Of a stretch of 38,166 nt of DNA, positions 8,127 through 16,609 are shown piece after piece. The stretch comes from Micavibrio sp. (GTDB taxonomy: Bacteria; Pseudomonadota; Alphaproteobacteria; Micavibrionales; Micavibrionaceae). Location of the stretch: the NCBI GenBank assembly GCA_030824805.1, contig JAPJRC010000008.1, positions 18,640 to 56,805 on the forward strand, written 5' to 3'. The first letter of the stretch is position 1. Each line of letters begins with the position of its first letter. The notes under the pieces were generated by a model that searched no databases, had not been told where the DNA came from, and saw only the letters and a list, made by a program, of their open reading frames with translations. A program made the translations under genes and the position numbers.

Positions 8127-8546
8127 ATGTCTATACAGAATTTGCCCCTGATGCGTGCGATGGCCGCAAAGATGATCTACCTGGAAAAACGCCAGGGCCT
8201 GATCTCGCAGAACATCGCCAACGCAGATACACCAAGCTACCGCTCCAAGGATCTGACCAAGGTTGATTTCGGTTCAACCCTGAAAGACCTGACGAGCAGC
8301 AAAGGTATTCCGAGCGTTTCGCTGGAAACCACAAATCTTCGCCATATGCCTTCGGTCAACGACATGACGAACGCGAAGGATAGGAAAGACAAGATGACCT
8401 ATGAGGTCGCGCCGGACAAAAACGCCGTCATTCTGGAAGAACAGATGGTAAAGGCGAACGAAACACAGATGGATTACACGTTGATGACCAGTCTGCTGAC
8501 CAAGACGGCCAATATGTACAAGGTCGCGCTGGGCCGTCAGCAGTAA
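8127..8546 (+). CDS. flgB: FlgB flagellar basal-body rod protein
   Basis: A 139-residue proximal rod subunit, exported through the flagellar type III apparatus. The N-terminal rod signature is clear: MIYLEKRQGLISQNIANADTP, then YRSKDL. The C-terminal helix (VKANETQMDYTLMTSLLTK) completes the D0 coiled coil typical of axial proteins. First gene of the operon, behind the sigma-54 promoter; flgC follows 20 bp later with a strong AGGAGAG site. Confidence 0.95.
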   Translation: MSIQNLPLMRAMAAKMIYLEKRQGLISQNIANADTPSYRSKDLTKVDFGSTLKDLTSSKGIPSVSLETTNLRHMPSVNDMTNAKDRKDKMTYEVAPDKNAVILEEQMVKANETQMDYTLMTSLLTKTANMYKVALGRQQ

Positions 8547-8566
8547 CGCGGTAAGAGGAGAGTAAG

Positions 8567-8992
8567 ATGCCGGAAGTCCAGAACAGCATGTGGAACACGA
8601 TGATGATCTCCGCCTACGGTATGAAGGCGCAGGGAGAGCGCACGCGTGTTATTTCCGAGAACATCGCCAACGCCGGAACGGCCGCCCTGACGCCGAATTC
8701 CGAGCCATACGCCCGTAAAATCATCACATTCAAGAATACGATGGACAAGACCTATGACACCGATCTGGTCAAGGTGAAGGACATTGCGGATGACAAAAAA
8801 ACCGAATTCCCGATGAAATACATGCCCGATCATCCGGGCGCCAACGCTGCCGGTTACGTGAAAATGCCGAACGTGAACATGGTCGTGGAAATGACGGATA
8901 TGCGTGAAGCCCAAAGGTCTTACGAGGCCAATGTAGGCATGATGGAAACCTATCGTTCCATGTCGATGCGAACTATCGATATGCTTCGTTAG
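8567..8992 (+). CDS. flgC: FlgC flagellar basal-body rod protein
   Basis: A 141-residue proximal rod protein. It has the N-terminal axial motif GERTRVISENIANAGT and the FlgC C-terminal pattern VEMTDMREAQRSYEANVGMMET, followed by the terminal helix to IDMLR. The middle segment contains PDHPGANAAGYVKMPNVNM, the FlgC-specific loop. The gene lies between flgB and fliE as in most flagellar gene sets, with an AGGAG site just upstream. Confidence 0.95.
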   Translation: MPEVQNSMWNTMMISAYGMKAQGERTRVISENIANAGTAALTPNSEPYARKIITFKNTMDKTYDTDLVKVKDIADDKKTEFPMKYMPDHPGANAAGYVKMPNVNMVVEMTDMREAQRSYEANVGMMETYRSMSMRTIDMLR

Positions 8993-9022
8993 TTTGTGGT
9001 AGGATAAGAATCGGAGACACAA

Positions 9023-9334
9023 ATGGTCGATAAGATTGCAAACCCAGCCGCCGCCGCCAACGCCTACGCCAATATGTCGAAGGTGGGCACGGGAGCCCCT
9101 ACGGAAAATCTGGGCCGTCCTAGCTTCGGCGACGTGCTGAAAAGCTCCATCCTCGATTCTATCGACACGATCAAGGGCGGGGAGCGTATGTCCGCCAAAG
9201 CGGTAACCGGCGAAGCCTCTCTGCCGGAAGTTGTACAAGCGGTAAACGCCGCCGAATTGACGCTGTCCACGGTGGTTGCCGTGCGCGACCGCCTGATCAA
9301 CGCGTACCAAGAGATTATGCGGATGCCGATATAG
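9023..9334 (+). CDS. fliE: FliE hook-basal body adaptor
   Basis: A 103-residue protein joining the MS ring to the rod. The conserved C-terminal half is present: LPEVVQAVNAAELTLSTVVAVRDR then LINAYQEIMRMPI, where the last residues form the invariant FliE end. SD GGAGAC at 9012-9017. Its TAG (9332-9334) lies inside the left arm of a large inverted repeat (9331-9454) that separates it from fliQ, so the transcript folds right at its stop. Confidence 0.95.
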   Translation: MVDKIANPAAAANAYANMSKVGTGAPTENLGRPSFGDVLKSSILDSIDTIKGGERMSAKAVTGEASLPEVVQAVNAAELTLSTVVAVRDRLINAYQEIMRMPI

Positions 9335-9454
9335 GTATTCATATTTTATTTCTACACTTCGTTGCCCTTCGGTCTCGCCGTGCTCACGTATAATTATACG
9401 CTCCGCGCGCCTCGCCTTGGTCGCCTGGCGTAGAAATAAAATATGAATACCTAT
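9331..9454. mobile_element. 124-bp palindromic element with perfect 25-bp terminal inverted repeats (MITE-like)
   Basis: Bases 9331-9355 (ATAGGTATTC...) and 9430-9454 (...GAATACCTAT) are exact reverse complements. The AT-rich arms enclose a GC-rich 74-bp centre with its own 14-bp perfect palindrome at 9387-9400 (CGTATAATTATACG). There is no coding content. The ends could be read as GGTATTC...GAATACC flanked by TA on both sides, which would suit an IS630/Tc1-type target duplication, but the TA is part of the palindrome so this is not proof. It could also be a REP-like repeat family. It sits between fliE and fliQ and overlaps the fliE stop. Confidence 0.6.
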
Positions 9455-9467
9455 TTATTATTAAAAT

Positions 9468-9496
9468 TCCAGTCTTTGACAGCCATTGCGACTGGA
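9468..9496 (+). promoter_or_regulatory. Possible fliQ promoter or operator
   Basis: A perfect -35-like TTGACA (9476-9481) lies between the arms of an inverted repeat, TCCAGTC (9468-9474) and GACTGGA (9490-9496). The best -10 (TAAGCT, 9498-9503) is poor and would place the start almost on the fliQ ATG. The block may restart transcription after the palindromic element. Weak evidence. Confidence 0.3.
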
Positions 9497-9509
9497 GTAA
9501 GCTGTAGCC

Positions 9510-9776
9510 ATGAACGAAACAGAACTCATCGATATCGCGCGTGAAGCCATCTGGCTGACCATCGCCATCAGCACCCCGGTGATGATCGTCGGCCTCGTGG
9601 TCGGTGTGGTCATCGCTCTGGTGCAGGCTTTGACGCAGATTCAGGAGATGACACTGGTGTTCGTTCCCAAAATCATCGCCATCTTTGCCGTTATCTTCGT
9701 CATGTTCCCGTTGTTCGTCACGACCATGCAGGGTTTCATGAACGAGATCGCCGATAAAATCGTCGGCATAGGTTAG
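9510..9776 (+). CDS. fliQ: FliQ flagellar export gate protein
   Basis: An 88-residue membrane protein with two transmembrane helices (about 16-38 and 50-72). It matches the FliQ pattern REAIWLTIAISTPVMIVGL, VQALTQIQEMTLVFVPKI, and a short amphipathic end. FliQ wraps the FliP/FliR pore of the flagellar export gate. No good SD precedes the ATG. fliR would normally follow directly, but here a DUF486 gene is interposed. Confidence 0.95.
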   Translation: MNETELIDIAREAIWLTIAISTPVMIVGLVVGVVIALVQALTQIQEMTLVFVPKIIAIFAVIFVMFPLFVTTMQGFMNEIADKIVGIG

Positions 9777-9785
9777 GGAGGCCCC

Positions 9786-10160
9786 ATGGGTTTCCTTCCC
9801 GCATCTTTCATCCCGTATCTGCCCGTAGTTCTTCTCGTCCTTTCGAACGTGTTCATGACATTCGCATGGTATGGCCATTTGAAATATCCGAACGCGCCGA
9901 TGTTCGTTGCCATTCTTGGTGCGTGGAGCATCGCCTTTATCGAATATTGTCTGGCCGTACCCGCAAACCGTATCGGCCATGGCATGTACAGCGCGGCAGA
10001 GTTGAAGACTATGCAGGAGGTTATTACCCTGATCGTCTTCGCGGTGTTTTCCGTGTTTTTCCTCGGCGAAAAACTCACTGTCTATCACGGCGTCGGGTTC
10101 GCCCTGATCGCCGCGGGCGCGGCCTTTATCTTCTATGGTCCCAAGCTGGCGGGGGGATAG
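9786..10160 (+). CDS. DUF486 / DMT-type small membrane protein
   Basis: A 124-residue protein with four predicted membrane helices and the DUF486 pattern: VLLVLSNVFMTFAWYGHLKY, AWSIAFIEYCLAVPANRIG, LKTMQEVITLIVFAVFSVFFLGE, then a Gly/Ala-rich last helix. DUF486 belongs to the drug/metabolite transporter superfamily and has no established substrate. It is embedded in the export-gate genes: 9 bp after fliQ, and its stop directly abuts the fliR ATG. It must be co-translated with the gate proteins. It has no known flagellar role. Confidence 0.85.
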   Translation: MGFLPASFIPYLPVVLLVLSNVFMTFAWYGHLKYPNAPMFVAILGAWSIAFIEYCLAVPANRIGHGMYSAAELKTMQEVITLIVFAVFSVFFLGEKLTVYHGVGFALIAAGAAFIFYGPKLAGG

Positions 10161-10937
10161 ATGTCGATCATCGAAAATTTCCTGACCACCGGTGTTTTCG
10201 CTTTCATGATCATCTTCGTGCGGTTCGGCACGGCGATGATGATCATGCCGGGGATAGGGGATTCATTCGTGCCCGCCAACATCCGCTTGTTTATCGCGCT
10301 GGGATTGTCATTGGTCATGACTCCGGTTCTGCAGCCTATGGTGCCGGACCCCATACCGGCTTTCTCCGTGCTGCTTTCCCTGCTTGTTCTTGAATTCATC
10401 ACGGGGCTTTTCATCGGCTCCATCGCGCGCATCCTGATGATGGCACTCGATACGGCGGGCATGCTGATTTCGCTGGCTTCCGGTATTTCGAACGCGCAGG
10501 TGTTCAACCCTTCGCTGGCGGTGCAGGGCTCGGTGTTCGGCGCATATCTTTCCATCACGGGCGTGACGTTGTTGTTTGTGACCAATCTGCACCATCTTTT
10601 GATCCACGGCCTCGTCGAAAGCTACCAGATGTTTCCGATCGGCGGCGTCCCCGACACGGGCAGCATGGCAGAGCTTATGGCCAAGGCGGTGGCGGCCAGC
10701 TTCCTGACGGGATTCCAGATTGCCTTGCCGTTCGTCATCATATCGCTGGTGCTCTATGTCGGCATGGGCGTTCTGACCCGACTAATGCCGCAATTGCAGG
10801 TTTTCATGATTGCCATACCGCTCCAGATTTTGCTGGCGCTGGTCACGCTGGCGATCGTTCTGTCGTCTGTCATGCTGTTCTTCGTCACGCGATTTGAAGA
10901 CGGCATGGTGTTCTTCCTTTCCCAGGGCGGAGGATAG
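10161..10937 (+). CDS. fliR: FliR flagellar export gate protein
   Basis: A 258-residue polytopic protein with about six membrane segments. Family features: FVRFGTAMMIMPGIGDSFVPANIRLFIALGLSLVM-type N-terminus (residues about 20-54), LLVLEFITGLFIGSIARI, GMLISLASGISNAQVFNP, and the C-terminal gate region GVLTRLMPQLQVFMIAIPLQ. FliR forms the helical export gate with FliP and FliQ. The ATG follows the DUF486 TAG without a gap and the stop is 3 bp before flhB. Confidence 0.95.
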   Translation: MSIIENFLTTGVFAFMIIFVRFGTAMMIMPGIGDSFVPANIRLFIALGLSLVMTPVLQPMVPDPIPAFSVLLSLLVLEFITGLFIGSIARILMMALDTAGMLISLASGISNAQVFNPSLAVQGSVFGAYLSITGVTLLFVTNLHHLLIHGLVESYQMFPIGGVPDTGSMAELMAKAVAASFLTGFQIALPFVIISLVLYVGMGVLTRLMPQLQVFMIAIPLQILLALVTLAIVLSSVMLFFVTRFEDGMVFFLSQGGG

Positions 10938-10940
10938 CGC

Positions 10941-12014
10941 ATGAGCGACGACGAGCAGGACGATTCATCGAAGACAGAAGACCCAACCCCGAAAAAGCTG
11001 GAAGAGGCCCGAAAAAAGGGGCAGGTCCCGATCTCGCGCGAGATCAACAACTGGGTGATGCTCTCGGCCGGAACGCTGGTGGTGCTCGCGATGGGGCCGG
11101 GCATGATGAACGATATGACGGGGCTGCTGGCCACCTATATCGGCATGTCGCACACGCTGCCGGAAATGCCGGGCGGTATGCAGTTCGCGGTGGTCGAGGG
11201 TCTCATGGAGATACTCAAAATCATCGCACTGCCGTTGCTGTTTTTAATGCTGGCAGCGTTTGTCGGTCCTTTCGTGCAGGTGGGACCGCTTCTTGCGCCC
11301 GAAATCATCAGCATGGATATCAGCAAGATATCACCGGCCAAAGGGTGGTCGCGCCTGTTCTCGATGAAATCCATCATGGAATTCGTCAAAGGCGTTTTGA
11401 AGATCGCGATCGTCAGCGCGGTGGGATTCATCATCCTCAAACCGTATTTCGGATCCATGGACCATATGGTGGGATTGCCGGTGGAAGCGTCGCTGGACGA
11501 GACCAAGATCATGGTGACCAAGCTTCTGATCGGCATGCTGGTCATTCTGTTTCTGGTGTCGGTGGCGGATCTGCTTTATCAGCGGCACGAGCACATGACC
11601 AAGATGCGCATGACCAAGCAGGAGCTGAAAGACGAATACCGCCAGTCGGAAGGCGATCCGATGGTCAAATCTAAACTGCGCCAGTTGCGCCAGCAAAAAG
11701 CCCAGCAGCGCATGATGCAGGCCGTGCCGACCGCGGATGTCGTTATCACCAACCCGACGCATTATTCCGTTGCTTTAAAATATAACCCTGAAGAAAACGA
11801 AGCGCCGGTTGTGGTCGCCAAGGGGGTGGACGAGCTTGCCATGCGTATCCGCGAAACCGCGCGCGAGCACGATGTGATTATCCTGCCCAATCCGCCGCTG
11901 GCGCGGGTGCTGTTCGACACGGTCGAGGTCGATCAGGCCGTTCCGGCCGAACATTACAAGGCCGTCGCCGAGATTATCTCTTATGTCTTCAGATTGAAGG
12001 GGAAATTAAAGTAA
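10941..12014 (+). CDS. flhB: FlhB export-gate switch protein
   Basis: A 357-residue protein. The start is a charged cytoplasmic segment (SKTEDPTPKKLEEARKKGQ) typical of FlhB, followed by four membrane helices (about 34-215). The C-terminal domain carries the autocleavage site N271-P272-T273-H274 in VVITNPTHYSVALKY. Cleavage between N and P switches export from rod/hook to filament substrates. The pattern continues with VVVAKGVDELAMRIRE and NPPLARVLFDTVEVDQ. The gene is 3 bp downstream of fliR and ends 55 bp before cckA. Confidence 0.97.
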   Translation: MSDDEQDDSSKTEDPTPKKLEEARKKGQVPISREINNWVMLSAGTLVVLAMGPGMMNDMTGLLATYIGMSHTLPEMPGGMQFAVVEGLMEILKIIALPLLFLMLAAFVGPFVQVGPLLAPEIISMDISKISPAKGWSRLFSMKSIMEFVKGVLKIAIVSAVGFIILKPYFGSMDHMVGLPVEASLDETKIMVTKLLIGMLVILFLVSVADLLYQRHEHMTKMRMTKQELKDEYRQSEGDPMVKSKLRQLRQQKAQQRMMQAVPTADVVITNPTHYSVALKYNPEENEAPVVVAKGVDELAMRIRETAREHDVIILPNPPLARVLFDTVEVDQAVPAEHYKAVAEIISYVFRLKGKLK

Positions 12015-12069
12015 TTTAGCGCCAAGAGGCTAGCCAAGTCTCTGGAAAATAAGATATTCTTTCCGCGCT

Positions 12070-14562
12070 ATGTCGTTGGACCATTCCGAATTCGTTGCCC
12101 GCCACACGCCCGGCCAAGCGCCGGTGGAATCCGCTCGTCTGCGCACGCGCCGGATCATGGTCTCTCTCGCGTTGATTGTCGTCTATGTTATCGGATGCGT
12201 TGCGCTGGCGCTTGTCTTCCATATCGACAAGACAACGATGATCGCGGCGGGCGTGGCGTTTATCCTTGCATCCGTTCTGGCGTTCCTGTTCCAGCGGTTC
12301 CTGCACAATTACAGCGCGCAGGAAAAAGAGCGTTTGTTGTTGCAGCAGGTGATCGAGGGGAGCCGCGGCGCTCGTCTTATTACAGACGGCGCGGATAATC
12401 CAGTTTTCACCAACCAGAAATTCGACGAACTGTGCGAGGAGCAGGGAACGCCCGGCCTTGAAACGCTCGCGCGTTTGTTCTCCGACAACGAAGAAGCGTT
12501 CAACCATTTTAAAAACCTTGCAGAGCAGGCACAAAAAGGCCTGCCGGACATGATCGAGTTGAAATCCGTGCAGGGCGACCGCGAGCGCTGGTTCATTGTT
12601 TCGGCGCAGCCGGTGGCCGGATGGGCGGGCTATGTGCACTGGCGCGTTGATGATGTGACGCACCAGCGCGAGGTCGAGCGTACGATACGCGAAGAGCGGG
12701 AAAAGCTGATCGATTTCACCGACAACGCGCCGGTAGGGTTCTTCTCCGTCGATGAAGAAGGGCGTTTTGTTTTTGCCAACGCAACGCTCGCCCGATGGCT
12801 CGGCGAGGATCTGCGCCATCTTCTTTCCGGCGGATCGCTGCATTCCTTCATGGAAGTGCCGCCGGCGGGCGGCGCCCCATACGATATCACGGACAAAGGC
12901 GGTATGCGTCAGGTTGCAGAAGTGCTCATGAAGGGCGTGGGCGGCCGCACATTCCTCGCCAGTGTGAACCAGACCGTCGTGTTCGAAGATGACGGGCGTG
13001 TAAGAACGCGCGGCGTCATGCACGATCTCACATCCGAGCGTGAAATGCGCCAGGCGCTGCAGGCCTCGGAAGACCGTTTCCAGAGATTTTTCGAAGAAGC
13101 GCCGCTGGGCATCGCGCTGGTCGACGAGAAAGGGCTTATCAAGGATTGCAACGCCGAACTGGCGCATATGCTCGATACGCCTGTAGACACGCTGCACGGC
13201 AAGACGCTCAAAAATCTTTTGACGGACGATGACCGCGAAAAAGGATTGAAGGCGCTCGAGCAAATCGGCAAAGGCGAACAGCTGCCGGGACCGATGGAGC
13301 TTATCCTCAAAGGCCGCAAGGCCGTGTCCGTGCAGATGCACGCGCGCAAGATTAAAGGCTCCGACAACATCGTTCTGCACTTCATCGACCTGACACAGCA
13401 GAAACAACTGGAAGCGCAGTTCGTGCAGTCGCAAAAGATGCAGGCGGTTGGGCAGCTTGCGGGCGGTATCGCGCACGACTTTAACAACCTGCTGACCGCA
13501 ATCATCGGCTTCTGCGATCTGCTTCTGCTCCGTCACCGCGCGGGCGATCCGTCGTTTAGCGACATCATGCAGATCAAACAGAACAGCAACCGCGCGGCAA
13601 ACCTCGTGCGGCAGCTGCTGGCTTTCTCGCGCCAGCAAACGCTGCGCCCGAATGTACAGGATGTCACCGATATTCTGACCGAAGTATCGCATCTGCTTCG
13701 CCGGCTGATCGGCGCGAACATCGAACTTGATCTGCACCACGGTATTGACCTCGGTCTCGTGAAGGTGGATGTCGGACAGATGGAGCAGGTGCTCATCAAT
13801 CTGGCCGTCAACGCGCGCGACGCAATGGAGCAGGGCGGCAAGCTTTCCATTTCTACGGCGAACTTTGTAAATGCCGAGCCGATAAAATGTTGTGACGACG
13901 AAATGCCCGCGGGACAATGGGTGTCTATTGCGGTCAAAGACACGGGTACGGGTATTTCACCGGAGAATATGAGCAGGATTCTGGAGCCGTTCTTTACAAC
14001 GAAAGACGTGGGACAGGGCACAGGCCTAGGCCTTGCCACCGTATACGGTATTATCCGCCAGACGGGCGGGTATCTTGCCATCGATTCCACGGTTGGCATC
14101 GGCACCGTTTTTACCATTTACCTGCCGCGCCTGTCCGAAGCGGAATCGAAAATTGAAAACAAGGCGGAGAAGCAGGAAGAGGCAACGGGCGACCTGACCG
14201 GCACTGCGCGTATTCTTCTGGTCGAGGACGAAGACGCCGTGCGCACATTCTCCACACGCGCACTGACCAACAAGGGCTATCAGGTGCTGGGCGCGGAAAG
14301 CGGCGAGGCAGCGTTGTCGTTGCTGGAATCACAGGATATCAAAACCATCGATCTGCTCATCACCGATGTGATGATGCCGGGCATGGACGGGCCGACGATG
14401 GCGAAGAAAATCCGCGAGATGAGTCCTGAACTAAAAATCATCTTTATTTCCGGCTATACGGAAGACCGCCTGAAAGACCATATGGGCGCCAATATTTTCT
14501 TCCTGCCCAAGCCTTTCACGCTCAAGCAACTGGCCGAAAAAGTGAAAGAAGCGCTGGGTTAA
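12070..14562 (+). CDS. cckA: CckA cell-cycle hybrid histidine kinase
   Basis: An 830-residue hybrid kinase: two membrane helices (about 30-50 and 57-77), two or three PAS domains (about 90-440), a HisKA domain with H469 in GGIAHDFNN, an HATPase domain (N-box VLINLAVNARDAM, G1 DTGTGI, F-box EPFFTTKD, G2 GTGLGLATVYG) and a C-terminal receiver with D766 in ITDVMMPGMDG and Lys in LPKPF. CckA phosphorylates the phosphotransferase ChpT, which feeds CtrA and CpdR. It follows flhB, linking flagellar and cell-cycle genes. The match to CckA rests on domain order and the HDFNN/IIRQTGGYLAIDS region. It ends 6 bp from the convergent ABC gene. Confidence 0.92.
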   Translation: MSLDHSEFVARHTPGQAPVESARLRTRRIMVSLALIVVYVIGCVALALVFHIDKTTMIAAGVAFILASVLAFLFQRFLHNYSAQEKERLLLQQVIEGSRGARLITDGADNPVFTNQKFDELCEEQGTPGLETLARLFSDNEEAFNHFKNLAEQAQKGLPDMIELKSVQGDRERWFIVSAQPVAGWAGYVHWRVDDVTHQREVERTIREEREKLIDFTDNAPVGFFSVDEEGRFVFANATLARWLGEDLRHLLSGGSLHSFMEVPPAGGAPYDITDKGGMRQVAEVLMKGVGGRTFLASVNQTVVFEDDGRVRTRGVMHDLTSEREMRQALQASEDRFQRFFEEAPLGIALVDEKGLIKDCNAELAHMLDTPVDTLHGKTLKNLLTDDDREKGLKALEQIGKGEQLPGPMELILKGRKAVSVQMHARKIKGSDNIVLHFIDLTQQKQLEAQFVQSQKMQAVGQLAGGIAHDFNNLLTAIIGFCDLLLLRHRAGDPSFSDIMQIKQNSNRAANLVRQLLAFSRQQTLRPNVQDVTDILTEVSHLLRRLIGANIELDLHHGIDLGLVKVDVGQMEQVLINLAVNARDAMEQGGKLSISTANFVNAEPIKCCDDEMPAGQWVSIAVKDTGTGISPENMSRILEPFFTTKDVGQGTGLGLATVYGIIRQTGGYLAIDSTVGIGTVFTIYLPRLSEAESKIENKAEKQEEATGDLTGTARILLVEDEDAVRTFSTRALTNKGYQVLGAESGEAALSLLESQDIKTIDLLITDVMMPGMDGPTMAKKIREMSPELKIIFISGYTEDRLKDHMGANIFFLPKPFTLKQLAEKVKEALG

Positions 14563-14568
14563 GCGCGA

Positions 14569-16413
14569 TTAATCTTCCAGTTCGACTTTCTTGTGATCGT
14601 CCGAGAGAAAGCCGCCCGATTGCAGGTTCCACAGGCGGGCATAGAGGCCGCCCTGCGCGAGCAGTTCCGCATGGGTGCCGTCCTCGACAATCCTGCCTTC
14701 GTTGAGCACGATCAAGCGATCCAGATGCGCGATGGTAGAAAGACGGTGGGCGATGACCAGAACCGTGCGGTCCTTCATCACGTCTTCCAATGCGCGCTGA
14801 ATGAGTTTTTCGGATTCTGAATCGAGGCTGGCCGTGGCTTCATCAAGAATGAGGATGGGCGCGTTTTTCAAAATGGCGCGCGCAATGGCAATGCGCTGGC
14901 GCTGGCCGCCCGACAATTTCACACCGCGTTCGCCAACGGTTGAATCATACCCCGTGTTACCCTTGGCGTCTTTCAACCCCATGATGAAATCATGCGCCTG
15001 CGCGCGTTTGGCAGCGACAATGATCTGCTCGTCCGTGGCGTTGGGAAGGCCATAGGCAATGTTTTCACGCACGGTGCGGTGGAGCATATCCGCCATCTGC
15101 GGAATGACGGCGATGTTTTCGCGCAATGAGTCTTGTGTCACATCGGCGATATTCTGCCCGTCGACCAGAACCGCGCCGCCCTGCACATCGTGCAGGCGCA
15201 GGATCAATTGCATCATGGTGGATTTGCCCGCACCGGAGGGACCGACCAGCCCGACGCGTTGCTTGGCCGGAATGGCAAGCGAGAAGTTTTCGAACATCGG
15301 ACGCGAGGGGTAAGAGAAGGTGACGTTGTCAAACGTCAGCGAAGGGTTTTGAACGGAAAGTTTCCCTGCGTCTTTCTTGTCTGTCACATCATGGGCGTGC
15401 ACAACGGCTTCCATGCCTTCCTTGATCTCGCCAAGCCGTTCGAAAAATCCGGTGTAGATTTCCGTGAGCCAGAATGTGGCGGAGATCATGGTCAACGCCA
15501 TGGGAAGGATCATCGAGATTTGCGCGGTCGTCAGCGCATCCTTGTTCCACGCATCGACGGCGGCGAGGATGAGCGCCAGCATGATGGACGAGTTGAGCAC
15601 GTGCTGGACCCGGAACATCGCGGTGATGGTGGTTTCCTGCTTCGACACCGATGCCGCATTGTCGTGCAGGCTTTCGCGGAAGTAGGAGTCTTCATGCGCC
15701 CTGCGCGCGAATATTTTCACAAGGAAAATATTGGTGACGATATCGACGAAGCGGCCGCGCATGACGGAGCGTTTGCGCGACGCCACTTCCGAAAGATTTG
15801 CGATCTTGGGAATGAAATACCGCAGATTGATAAGGTAGAGCACGATATAGATGGCGGTGAAGCCGGCGAAATACACGCCGATCCACGAGAACACCGCAAG
15901 TGTGACGATGAAGGTGGTACCGGCATAGATGAAAGGGCCGGTGATGTCGTTTACCACCTGACGCATCGCATACGGCATTTCGAGAACCTTGCCGGCGAGG
16001 CGGCCCGCGAAATCATCCTGGAAGTAACGATAGGAATGCTGGTGCAGATAGAGCGCCAGTTGTCTGCGCACCATTGCCGCATAATAGGGCAGGGTGACGG
16101 AAGTGAGGTATCCTTGCGCGTTGTAGAGAATGGGAACCGCCACCAGAATCAGTGACGTGTAGACGACAAGCGGCGTTCTGAGATTGTCCCAGATCAGGGC
16201 TTTATCCGTTGTGTCGACGAACGCTTCTATAATAAGCCCGAAGAAATACGCGGAGAGGGAGCCCAGCACACCCGCAACGATGCCGAGAATCGCCAGCGCC
16301 CAGAGACGGCCTTTGATCTGGCGCATGAAGAACCACAGGAAGCGCCAGACCGTGTCCGGCAATCTGGTTAGCCCTTCGGGCGGGAGTTTTTCAATAATCT
16401 GTCCATGTCTCAT
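14569..16413 (-). CDS. ABC exporter, fused permease and ATPase
   Basis: A half-size type IV exporter of about 614 residues that should act as a homodimer. Six membrane helices (about 35-330) precede the nucleotide-binding domain. That domain holds the Walker A GPSGAGKST, the Q-loop VIPQ, the signature LSGGQRQRIAIARAI, Walker B ILILDEATASLD and the H-loop AHRLSTI, all intact. The substrate cannot be told; such genes are annotated as lipid or multidrug exporters. The likely start is the ATG at 16413; a GTG lies nine bases upstream at 16422. It is divergent from recA, with which it shares the 190-bp intergenic region holding the SOS box. Confidence 0.9.
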   Translation of the reverse strand: MRHGQIIEKLPPEGLTRLPDTVWRFLWFFMRQIKGRLWALAILGIVAGVLGSLSAYFFGLIIEAFVDTTDKALIWDNLRTPLVVYTSLILVAVPILYNAQGYLTSVTLPYYAAMVRRQLALYLHQHSYRYFQDDFAGRLAGKVLEMPYAMRQVVNDITGPFIYAGTTFIVTLAVFSWIGVYFAGFTAIYIVLYLINLRYFIPKIANLSEVASRKRSVMRGRFVDIVTNIFLVKIFARRAHEDSYFRESLHDNAASVSKQETTITAMFRVQHVLNSSIMLALILAAVDAWNKDALTTAQISMILPMALTMISATFWLTEIYTGFFERLGEIKEGMEAVVHAHDVTDKKDAGKLSVQNPSLTFDNVTFSYPSRPMFENFSLAIPAKQRVGLVGPSGAGKSTMMQLILRLHDVQGGAVLVDGQNIADVTQDSLRENIAVIPQMADMLHRTVRENIAYGLPNATDEQIIVAAKRAQAHDFIMGLKDAKGNTGYDSTVGERGVKLSGGQRQRIAIARAILKNAPILILDEATASLDSESEKLIQRALEDVMKDRTVLVIAHRLSTIAHLDRLIVLNEGRIVEDGTHAELLAQGGLYARLWNLQSGGFLSDDHKKVELED

Positions 16414-16477
16414 GGCTGGCACTCTATTCTTCTAACATATTGTATTCAAGGGATTTTTAAGCCCTGAAATTTTATTT

Positions 16478-16492
16478 GTTCTTTTTTCGTTC
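16478..16492 (+). promoter_or_regulatory. SOS box (LexA operator) of recA
   Basis: GTTC-N7-GTTC, the exact alphaproteobacterial LexA operator, spans these bases. It lies eight bases upstream of the -35 of the proposed recA promoter and 118 bases before the recA ATG. This is the binding pattern known from Rhodobacter, rhizobia and Caulobacter. LexA here may also affect the divergent ABC exporter, whose start is about 65 bp away. Confidence 0.85.
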
Positions 16493-16499
16493 TTTTGGG

Positions 16500-16527
16500 T
16501 TGACCGTGAGAACAAAGCGTGTACGAT
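16500..16527 (+). promoter_or_regulatory. Candidate recA promoter
   Basis: TTGACC (16500-16505) and TACGAT (16522-16527) are separated by 16 bp, a fair sigma-70-type pair just after the SOS box. The leader would be about 75 nt. Confidence 0.5.
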
Positions 16528-16609
16528 TGGCTGCATAATATCTCTGTGAGTTGCTCTCGACGTTTCGTTGAAACCCTTCATTTAACTGTGCCAGAAAAGG
16601 AATATTTCC

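Noticed and set aside
12016..13917. A 633-codon open frame antisense to cckA
   Set aside because: It mirrors the cckA coding frame, has no recognisable domain, and cckA has intact kinase and receiver motifs.
16446..16470. Imperfect inverted repeat around GGG/CCC upstream of recA
   Set aside because: The stem is interrupted and lies between divergent starts where no terminator is needed; the nearby SOS box explains the region better.
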